DNA of 64,000 nt. Origin: JALHMI01 sp964598535. GTDB lineage: Bacteria > Planctomycetota > Planctomycetia > Pirellulales > PALSA-1355. The translations under genes were made by a program, and so were the position numbers. Position 1 is the stretch's first letter. Each line of letters opens with the position of its first letter. The stretch covers positions 1 through 64,000 of the forward strand of contig CAZRCI010000012.1 in NCBI GenBank assembly GCA_964598535.1, given 5' to 3'. This document shows, piece after piece, positions 57,907 through 64,000 of the stretch. The notes beneath the pieces are model-generated. The model searched no databases. It had not been told where the DNA came from and was given only the letters and a program-made list of their open reading frames with translations.

Positions 57907-59079
57907 TCAAGACCGACGGCCCAATACGCTTATCAAACGGTCGATCATCGACGAATCGTGGGCCGCCGACAGGCTGATTCGCAAGAGTGACTCGCCGGAA
58001 GGTACCGACGGGGGGCGAATCGCCGGCGCCAGGAGCCCGGCCGCGCGGAGCGTTCGCGAGAGCGCGACGGCCCGCTGGGGGTCGCCGACGATGAGCGGAA
58101 TGATTTGGCTTGCGCTCGCGCCGATGCGCCAGCCTGCGCTGCGGAGGTCTTCTCGGAGGTTCTCGGCAGTGGCCAGCAGTTGGGTCCGCGTCGCTGGCTC
58201 GGACCGTAGGATCTCGAGCGCGGCCTGGGCCGCGGCACAACTTGCCGGAGGTACGGCCGTCGAAAAGATGTACGGCCGCGATCGATTCACGAGCCAATCG
58301 ATCAGGGTTTTTCTTCCGCACACAAATCCGCCGGCCGTGCCGAGCGCCTTGCTGAGCGTGCCGATGCGGATGTGGACACGGTCTTCGAGGCCTAATTGCT
58401 CGCAGACGCCGCGGCCCTGTGCCCCAAAGATACCCGTCGCGTGCGCTTCATCGACCAGCAGCATGCAGTCGAAGCGTTCGGCTAGCTCGGCCAGTTCGGC
58501 CAGCGGCGCCAGGTCGCCGTCCATGCTGAACACGCTCTCGGTGATGATCAGTCGGCGGCGAGAATGACCTGCCGTGGCCGCGAGTTGCTCGGCGAGCGCG
58601 CTTGCGTTTCGGTGGGGATAGATATGTACGCGCGCCCGCGAAAGGCGGCAGCCGTCGATCATGCTGGCGTGGTTTTTGGCGTCGGAGTAGATGGCGTCGC
58701 CCGCTTCGACCAGGGCCGTAATGGCCCCGACGTTGGCCGCATAGCCGGAGCTGAAGACGAGGGCCGCCGCGGTATCTTCGAACTTGGCCAGCGCGGCTTC
58801 GAGCCGGGCCAGCGCGGGGCCGTGTCCCGTGACCAGCGGGCTTGAGCCCGCGCCGGTGCCTGCGACGGCGATGGCGGCCGAGGCGGCGGCGGCCAGCCGG
58901 GGATCTGCGGCGAGTCCCAGATAGTCATTCGAGCCGAAATTGACGTAGGTCTGACCGTCGATCGAGAGTTGCGCGAGTTGCGGTCCGGCATGGGTGCCGA
59001 GCGTGCGCAGCAACGACCGCTCGTCGAGATCGCGGAGTTGCTCCTCGATCCAGTCGAGCGGATCGGCACTACGAAGCAT
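57907..59079 (-). CDS. bioF: 8-amino-7-oxononanoate synthase
   Basis: A 390-residue PLP enzyme of the alpha-oxoamine synthase family, which condenses pimeloyl-(ACP/CoA) with alanine in biotin synthesis. FGSNDYLGLAADPRL, the substrate loop GTGAGSSPLVTGHGPALARLE, FSSGYAANVGAI, VDEAHATGIFGAQGRGV and the PLP lysine in IGTLSKALGTAGGFV are all present. ATG 59079 is preferred (DPLDWIEEQL follows); a GTG at 59112 would add 11 residues and leave only 12 bases to the upstream gene. The relation to other KBL/SPT-type members is not excluded, but BioF is most likely. No other biotin genes are nearby. Confidence 0.88.
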   Translation of the reverse strand: MLRSADPLDWIEEQLRDLDERSLLRTLGTHAGPQLAQLSIDGQTYVNFGSNDYLGLAADPRLAAAASAAIAVAGTGAGSSPLVTGHGPALARLEAALAKFEDTAAALVFSSGYAANVGAITALVEAGDAIYSDAKNHASMIDGCRLSRARVHIYPHRNASALAEQLAATAGHSRRRLIITESVFSMDGDLAPLAELAELAERFDCMLLVDEAHATGIFGAQGRGVCEQLGLEDRVHIRIGTLSKALGTAGGFVCGRKTLIDWLVNRSRPYIFSTAVPPASCAAAQAALEILRSEPATRTQLLATAENLREDLRSAGWRIGASASQIIPLIVGDPQRAVALSRTLRAAGLLAPAIRPPSVPSGESLLRISLSAAHDSSMIDRLISVLGRRS

Positions 59080-59124
59080 TGCGCCGCTCGCGGCGCGGGG
59101 ATCTGGTAGCACGCGGCAGCCTAC

Positions 59125-59694
59125 TTACTTCTTGTTGGTGGATTTTTTGGTTGTCGCGGGCCGCTTTGACGTTTTCGCCGCGGGCCGTTTTGCGGGCTTT
59201 GGTTCGGGCGCGGCAGCCGCTTGCCGCTCGGCGAGATGAAGCACGGTCTCGAATTCGTTGGGCCGCACGGGCTGGACGCTCAAGCGCGAGCCCGTCTTGA
59301 GCAGTTCCATGGCGGCCAGCGACTTCACGCCGCGAAGCGTGCCGATGGGCACGGGGTGATCGAAGATCCGTTCGAGCTTGAGATCGACCATTTCCCAAAT
59401 CGGCTTGTCCTTGGTGGCCTTGGGATCGAAGTGATCGTCCTGGGGGTCGAGGGCCGTGTGGTCGGGATAGGCTTCGCGCACGACGGTGGCCACGCCGGCC
59501 ACGGCCGGCGGATCGCAACTCGAGTGGTAATACAGCACACGATCGCCCCGTTTCATGGCCTTCATGAAGTTTCGGGCCTGGTAGTTGCGCACGCCACTCC
59601 AGAAGGTCGTTTGCTTGGGGCTGGCGGCCAGATGCTGGATCGAAAAACAGTCGGGCTCGCTTTTGACGAGCCAGAACTGGGCGGGTGCGGCCAT
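59125..59694 (-). CDS. EVE-domain protein with Lys/Ala-rich C-terminal tail
   Basis: A 189-residue protein. Residues 5-150 match the EVE (PUA-like) fold: FWLVKSEPDCFSIQHLA, TTFWSGVRNYQARNFMKAMKRGDRVLYYHS and PKATKDKPIWEMVDLK are typical. EVE domains bind modified bases in DNA or RNA. The last 35 residues (AAPEPKPAKRPAAKTSKRP, then ATTKKSTNKK) resemble a histone H1-like basic tail, probably non-specific nucleic-acid binding. ATG 59694 is chosen by family alignment. It ends just before bioF. Confidence 0.85.
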   Translation of the reverse strand: MAAPAQFWLVKSEPDCFSIQHLAASPKQTTFWSGVRNYQARNFMKAMKRGDRVLYYHSSCDPPAVAGVATVVREAYPDHTALDPQDDHFDPKATKDKPIWEMVDLKLERIFDHPVPIGTLRGVKSLAAMELLKTGSRLSVQPVRPNEFETVLHLAERQAAAAPEPKPAKRPAAKTSKRPATTKKSTNKK

Positions 59695-59949
59695 GGCGGA
59701 AAGATCTCGAAGCGAAAGGAATGCGGGAGCCAGAAGTCCGTGCATTCTAAGACGGTTGGCGGCGGCTGAAAACGGGTCGCTCGAAACGACTTATAATCAG
59801 CAGCACGAGGACGTTGGCCGCTGGCGAGCCAAGTTTTCACAAAATTTTTCGAAAGAAATGCGGCCGGGCGGCAACTATTTTCGCGAAGGGGAGAGCGAAG
59901 TTCGACCTGGCGCGAGCAACCAAAGGCACAAGTTTCAGTGTAGCAGCCG

Positions 59950-60483
59950 ATGCCAGACACGAATTGGCTTAACCTGCTTCGCCAGCACGATCGCTGGCTG
60001 CGAACCATCGTGTTTGCGCGCGTGGGAGAAGGCGCCGCCGTGGATGAAGTGATGCAGGAGGTCGCCTTGGCCGCCGTCAAGCAGCAGGCCCCGCTGGCCG
60101 ACACCGGCAAAGCCGGGCCGTGGCTCTATCGGCTGGCCATTCGGCAATCGCTCTTGTATCGCCGACGACAGGGGCGGTTTCGCAAGTTGACGCAGCGCTA
60201 TGCCGAACGGGCGCGGCCCAGTGAAGTGGACGGCCGGACGCTCGACCCGCTGGAGTGGCTACTGGCCGACGAACAGCAGACGCTGGTGCGCGTCGCGATT
60301 CGCAAGATTCCGCGCCGCGAGGCCGAGATACTGCTGCTCAAGTACACCGAACATTGGAGTTACGAACAACTGGCCCTGCATTTGGGGATTTCGGAAAGCG
60401 CCGTGGAAAGCCGGTTGCATCGGGCGCGCGCTCGTTTGCGCCGCGAACTGGCCGTCCTGAGCGGCGCGGGAGTCGAAGCATGA
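59950..60483 (+). CDS. ECF-type RNA polymerase sigma factor
   Basis: A 177-residue sigma70-family protein with region 2 (about 12-75: HDRWLRTIVFARVG, DEVMQEVALAAVKQ, WLYRLAIRQSLLYRRRQG) and region 4 (about 110-165: IPRREAEILLLKYTEHWSYEQLALHLGISESAVESRLHRARARLRR in pieces). The linker is short, as in ECF factors. It should direct RNA polymerase to a small stress or envelope regulon. Its stop overlaps the start of the next gene (ATGA), which encodes a membrane protein with anti-sigma-like order. Confidence 0.88.
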   Translation: MPDTNWLNLLRQHDRWLRTIVFARVGEGAAVDEVMQEVALAAVKQQAPLADTGKAGPWLYRLAIRQSLLYRRRQGRFRKLTQRYAERARPSEVDGRTLDPLEWLLADEQQTLVRVAIRKIPRREAEILLLKYTEHWSYEQLALHLGISESAVESRLHRARARLRRELAVLSGAGVEA

Positions 60484-61196
60484 ACATCGTTGATGCATAT
60501 CGCCGTTGCCCGGAACAAGTCCTCGACCGGCTGGTCGATGGGGAGTTGGGCTTGGAGGAACGCCGGGCACTGCTCGGGGCGCTCGACGAAGAACCCGGGG
60601 CGTGGCGGCGGTGCGCGCTAGCGTTCCTCGAAGCGCAAGCCTGGGGAGGGCAGCTTGCCCGTGCGGCCCACGAGCCGCTGGTGGCGCGAGCCGTGTCGGC
60701 TACGGCCGCGGACTCGAAGATGAACCGTTCGGGCTGGGCCGCTTGGTCGCTGACGCTGGCGGCAAGCGTGCTGGTGGCGTTTGTGCTGGGCCGGTTATGG
60801 GCGGATCGTACCGACCAGGGGACACTCGTGACGCGAGGCGCGACGGAACAAGTTCCGTCGCTTGTGAATAAGCTGTCCACGCCGACCGCGGTAGCGCAGA
60901 CCACGGGGGAGGAACCGGCGTCCGAACCGGAAACTCCGGCCAGCGCCACGCTACGGCTTTACGGCAACGACGAGGCCTCCGAGTTGCCGCTAGTCGAGTC
61001 GAACGACAACGCGGCGCTGGTGGCCGCCGACCGTTCGCAAGCCGTCTCGGGCGCGCTTGTGCAGCACTTCGAGCGCGATGGTTTCGAGGTCAATCGCCAG
61101 CAGGGGTATTGGCCGTTCGAACTGCCGGATGGACGCCGGGTGCTGGTGCCAATTGAAGAACTTCGCATCCAGTCGCCCCAGGTCGAGCGGCTATAG
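60480..61196 (+). CDS. Membrane-anchored anti-sigma factor-like protein
   Basis: A 238-residue protein: N-terminal cytoplasmic helical segment (1-60: CPEQVLDRLVDGELGLEERR), one membrane helix (about 86-107: AWSLTLAASVLVAFVLGRLW), and an extracytoplasmic Ala/Pro-rich domain. Its start overlaps the sigma gene stop, so the two are made together, as for ECF/anti-sigma pairs. The zinc HisX3CysX2Cys motif of ZAS anti-sigmas is absent. It likely sequesters the sigma factor until a signal arrives. The function is inferred from gene order and topology. Confidence 0.72.
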   Translation: MNIVDAYRRCPEQVLDRLVDGELGLEERRALLGALDEEPGAWRRCALAFLEAQAWGGQLARAAHEPLVARAVSATAADSKMNRSGWAAWSLTLAASVLVAFVLGRLWADRTDQGTLVTRGATEQVPSLVNKLSTPTAVAQTTGEEPASEPETPASATLRLYGNDEASELPLVESNDNAALVAADRSQAVSGALVQHFERDGFEVNRQQGYWPFELPDGRRVLVPIEELRIQSPQVERL

Positions 61197-61276
61197 CCGC
61201 GGTGTGCGACACGTTGGATCGGCCCGCTAGAAATTCAGACAAGACTCGAAATTCACCACGGGGAGGAATTCTAACC

Positions 61277-62440
61277 ATGTTTGCGAACCTTCGTTGGCTG
61301 TGCGCCGGTGCGACATCGCTGATGTTGTTGAACCCAGGGACACTATTGGCCGAAGATCCTCCGCCCAAAAAGGAGCAGACCGAATCGGTACAGAAGGTGG
61401 CCGAGGATGCGGCGGCCGCCGCGAAGGCAATCGCCGCGGAAGCCGCCGCCGAGGCCAAGCAGGCCGCTGCGAAGGTCGCCGAGCAAGCCGCCAAGCAAGC
61501 CCGAGAGGCCGCCAATGAAGTTGTGAAGGAAGTCACTCGGGCCGCGGACGAGGCCGTCAAGCAAGCGCGTGCCACGGTCGCGCAGTACGAGCTTGGCATC
61601 CAGGCCGCGCCGGTGCCCACGGCGCTGGATGCTCAACTCAAACTCGAAGGCAAGGGCGTGCTGGTCGACAGCGTAAACAAGGACAGCGCCGCGGAACAAG
61701 CGGGCTTCAAGCCGCACGACATCATCCTGTCAGTCGCGGAGCGCGACCTCGCTTCGCCGCGCGAGCTCGCCAAGGCCATCGCCGAATCGAAGGGCCAGGA
61801 ACTGAAATGTGACGTGCTGCGGGCGGGCGAAAAGCTGACCATTACGGTGCAGCCGCGCGCGACGGAGCAGGACGTGCTCAACCTCCTACTACCCAAAATC
61901 GACGTCGATGAGGAGCTCCTCAAGCTGGAATCGAAGGTCCGCGAGAAATTGAAAGACGCGGGGGTGGATGTGCGGATGCAAGTGATTCGGCCAGGGCACA
62001 TCCTGCCGTCTAACGTTGCGATCAACCGGGGCGAAGTGCCCGACGGCGTTTCGATTTCTGTCCGCAAGGAAGGTGGCAAGCCAGGCCAGGTGGAAGTGAC
62101 CCGCGGAGACGAAACTTGGAAGTTGAGCGAAGCGGAACTCGACAAACTGCCCGACGATTTGCGCCCCCATGTCGAACGGATGCTCGGGCATGGCCCGCTG
62201 ACAATCGGCTTCGGCCCGCAGGTCAAGATGGTTGCGCCGCTGCCGCCCGGGTTTACGTTCGAGGTTGGCATCGGACGTGATGCCGCGCCACACGCCGAAG
62301 CCAAGGAAAGCCGCGCCGCGGGGCAGACAAAGCGGAGTGAGATGGAAGCGATCACACGAAACTTGCATGAAATCAAGAAGGACATCAAGCGCATCTATAA
62401 GCAGATCGACGATCTGCGCGAGGATCGCAAGGGCGACTAA
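61277..62440 (+). CDS. Secreted PDZ-domain protein with coiled coil
   Basis: A 387-residue exported protein: signal peptide (MFANLRWLCAGATSLMLLNP to about 25), then a long Ala/Lys/Glu coiled coil (about 35-105), a PDZ domain (about 110-200: DSVNKDSAAEQAGFKPHDIIL), a mixed domain, and a short C-terminal coiled coil (ITRNLHEIKKDIKRIYKQID). It lacks a protease domain. It follows the sigma/anti-sigma pair by 80 bases and may sense envelope proteins or scaffold a regulator. GGGGAGG is upstream of ATG 61277. A terminator at 62493-62537 closes the group. Confidence 0.8.
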   Translation: MFANLRWLCAGATSLMLLNPGTLLAEDPPPKKEQTESVQKVAEDAAAAAKAIAAEAAAEAKQAAAKVAEQAAKQAREAANEVVKEVTRAADEAVKQARATVAQYELGIQAAPVPTALDAQLKLEGKGVLVDSVNKDSAAEQAGFKPHDIILSVAERDLASPRELAKAIAESKGQELKCDVLRAGEKLTITVQPRATEQDVLNLLLPKIDVDEELLKLESKVREKLKDAGVDVRMQVIRPGHILPSNVAINRGEVPDGVSISVRKEGGKPGQVEVTRGDETWKLSEAELDKLPDDLRPHVERMLGHGPLTIGFGPQVKMVAPLPPGFTFEVGIGRDAAPHAEAKESRAAGQTKRSEMEAITRNLHEIKKDIKRIYKQIDDLREDRKGD

Positions 62441-62492
62441 CCACCGGCTGAGTCACAAGAGCGTAGACCAATCGCCGGATTCCGTTACACTC

Positions 62493-62537
62493 AAGCCCAG
62501 GGAGCGCCATGCTCAAATTGCTTCCGCTGGGCTTTTT
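62493..62537 (+). terminator. Intrinsic terminator of the sigma/anti-sigma/PDZ genes
   Basis: AAGCCCAG at 62493-62500 pairs with CTGGGCTT at 62527-62534, followed by more T residues (to 62537). The loop is long (26 bases) but the stem ends in a T run. It lies 52 bases past the PDZ gene stop. Confidence 0.6.
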
Positions 62538-62587
62538 CGGTTTGCTTCCGCCGGTTCGATACGAATGCTGAACGTTGGAGGCCACCC

Positions 62588-63175
62588 ATGTCCCGCACGC
62601 TGGGCATCTTCATCTTTCCGGATGTCGAGGTTTTGGATTTCTGCGGGCCGTTCGAGGTGTTTTCGGTAACCGGGCGGCAGATCGAGCCCGGGTCGTTTCG
62701 CGTGCTGACCGTGGGCGAAACCGCGGCGCCGCTCGAAGCCCGATACGGGCTCAAGGTGATTCCCGACCATGGTTTCGCCGATTGCCCCGCGCTGGACATG
62801 CTGCTGGTTCCCGGAGGGCAGGGGACTCGACCGCTGGTGCAGAATCAGCAGGTGATCGCCTGGATCTATGAGCAAGCGGGAGTCGCCGAGCTGGTGCTCA
62901 GCGTATGTACCGGGGCGCTCTTGTTGGCCAAGGCCGGTTTGCTCGATGGCCTGCAAGCGACGACGCATCACTTGGCGCTCGACCTGCTGCGTGAGATTGG
63001 CCCGCGGGTGGTCGTGCGCGATGACGCGCGCGTGGTCGACAATGGGCGGGTGATTACCTCGGCGGGCGTGGCCGCGGGCATCGACATGTCGTTTCACGTG
63101 GTGGCGAAGCTGTTGGGCGTCGACGTGGCGCGGCGGGCGGCGGAGTACATCGAGTATCCGTGGCAAGCGTCGTAG
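62588..63175 (+). CDS. DJ-1/PfpI family protein
   Basis: A 195-residue DJ-1/PfpI-superfamily protein (class I glutamine-amidotransferase-like fold), of the type found as an isolated AraC-regulator-like N-terminal domain. The nucleophile Cys is in LSVCTGALLLAKAGLLDG, and the fold starts TLGIFIFPDVEVLDFCGPFE. Members include isonitrile hydratase and transcriptional-regulator domains; here no HTH follows, so an enzyme or stress-protection role is likely. ATG 62588 has a GGAGG-type site upstream. It converges with the histidine-kinase gene. Confidence 0.88.
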   Translation: MSRTLGIFIFPDVEVLDFCGPFEVFSVTGRQIEPGSFRVLTVGETAAPLEARYGLKVIPDHGFADCPALDMLLVPGGQGTRPLVQNQQVIAWIYEQAGVAELVLSVCTGALLLAKAGLLDGLQATTHHLALDLLREIGPRVVVRDDARVVDNGRVITSAGVAAGIDMSFHVVAKLLGVDVARRAAEYIEYPWQAS

Positions 63176-63203
63176 GTTGCGGCCCTTCGATTTTCGTGAG
63201 GTC

Positions 63204-64000
63204 TTATGGGACAAGCGGCAGGTGCAGCGTAAACGTCGTTCCGTGGCCGACGGTGCTGACGACGGTGACGCGTCCGTGATGGGCCTGGGCGATGTGCTTG
63301 ACGATGGCGAGTCCCAACCCGGTGCCGCCCAGCTTGCGGCTGCGGGCACGGTCGACGCGATAGAATCGCTCGAAGATTCGGGGCAGGTGCTCGTCGGCGA
63401 TGCCGGGCCCCTGGTCGGCCACGGAGATGATCAACTCCTGGTCGCGGGCGGCTGCCGAGATTCGCACCGCGCGGCACGGCTCGCTGTATTTAATCGCGTT
63501 GTCGAGGAGGTTGACCACGGCCTGTTCGAGAAGCGGGGCGTTGATTTTCGCGGTGAGCTGCGGCGGGCAGTCGAGCACCACCTCGATTTCCTTGTCGTGC
63601 GCCGTGGCGGCGCAGGTCGTGACGGCGCTTTCTAGCAAAGGCCGCAACGAGGACGACTCGAGGTGCAGTTCTTCGCTATCTTCGGACTGTTCGATTTTGG
63701 AGAGCGCGAGCAGGTCTTCGATGATGGCGTGCAGCCGGTCGGCCTGCTTGGCGATGATGCGCAGGAATCGCTCGGAGTCGACCGGGTCGTCTTTCGCGCC
63801 GTCGAGCAGCGTTTCGACGAAGCCCTTGATCGATGTGACGGGCGTCTTGAGCTCGTGCGAGACGTTGGCGACGAAGTCGCGCCGGATCATTTCCAGTTTG
63901 CGAAAGTCGGTGACGTCGTTGAGCACGATCACGGCGCCGATCGCCCGGCCGTCGATGTCGTGCAGCGCAGAGCCGTGAGCCTGCATCACGCGCTCGCGTT
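63204..64000 (-). CDS. PhoR-like sensor histidine kinase, partial at window edge
   Basis: The C-terminal 260 or so residues of a sensor kinase; the reading frame is still open at the right edge of the window. A PAS-like end (ALHDIDGRAIGAVIVLNDVT) is followed by HisKA with the phosphoacceptor His in VANVSHELKTPVTSIKG, then HATPase_c with N-box VVNLLDNAIKYSE, G1 ISVADQGPGI, and G2 GGTGLGLAIVKHIAQ. The arrangement resembles PhoR of phosphate regulation, but the missing N terminus (membrane and sensor regions) leaves the signal unknown. A response-regulator gene may lie to the right. Confidence 0.9.
   Translation of the reverse strand, partial: RERVMQAHGSALHDIDGRAIGAVIVLNDVTDFRKLEMIRRDFVANVSHELKTPVTSIKGFVETLLDGAKDDPVDSERFLRIIAKQADRLHAIIEDLLALSKIEQSEDSEELHLESSSLRPLLESAVTTCAATAHDKEIEVVLDCPPQLTAKINAPLLEQAVVNLLDNAIKYSEPCRAVRISAAARDQELIISVADQGPGIADEHLPRIFERFYRVDRARSRKLGGTGLGLAIVKHIAQAHHGRVTVVSTVGHGTTFTLHLPLVP

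Overview
The window is high-GC bacterial DNA that most resembles a planctomycete, probably of the order Pirellulales. This is inferred from the gene set: an ECF sigma/anti-sigma pair, a eukaryotic-like Ser/Thr kinase, a tig-clpP-clpP cluster, a 2-oxoacid:ferredoxin oxidoreductase, small lipoproteins, and several families of unknown function that I associate with planctomycetes. No rRNA is present, so the placement is not proven. One tRNA gene, tRNA-Gly(GCC), is present. There is no CRISPR array, prophage or complete insertion sequence, but there are two non-autonomous repeat systems.

270-15554 (minus strand) is one exopolysaccharide/capsule locus. In transcription order it runs: RfaH/NusG-like antiterminator, CapD/WbpM-type sugar dehydratase, Wzx-like flippase, nucleotidyltransferase-kinase fusion, small HAD phosphatase, nucleotidyltransferase fused to a degenerate HAD domain, GT2, Wzy/ligase-like polymerase, hexapeptide acetyltransferase, GT4, GT2, DegT aminotransferase and initiating sugar-phosphate transferase. 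Together these could make a nucleotide-amino-sugar, assemble and decorate a lipid-linked repeat, flip it and polymerise it. The three-gene activation cassette in the middle suggests an unusual phosphate-linked or otherwise activated decoration.

16152-20973 (plus) has uvrA, a truncated GH2-like protein translationally coupled to it, and a ThiF/MoeB-type E1-like enzyme. 21021-24927 (minus) is an Rbs-type sugar ABC transporter whose three genes are joined by ATGA overlaps. 25267-28390 has a tiny lipoprotein, a Ser/Thr kinase, and a REP-associated tyrosine transposase (RAYT/IS200-like) flanked by three copies of a multi-hairpin repeat, which is the most unusual structure in the window. 28388-32315 has fmt overlapping a ThDP enzyme, then a D-2-hydroxyacid dehydrogenase.

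32485-38081 has small hypothetical proteins, an HTH/zinc-ribbon protein, an HtrA-like protease, a CoxG-like protein, an MFS transporter and a conserved hypothetical. 38645-50348 (plus) is mostly core metabolism and translation: korA, a 163-bp MITE-like element that sits on the korA stop codon, korB, nadA, miaB, glnE and metG. 50397-59694 (minus) has a lipoprotein, two clpP genes, tig, tRNA-Gly, a rhomboid protease, a membrane-anchored hypothetical, bioF and an EVE-domain protein. 59950-62440 (plus) is an ECF sigma, membrane anti-sigma and PDZ protein set, followed by a DJ-1/PfpI protein and a PhoR-like histidine kinase that runs off the right edge.
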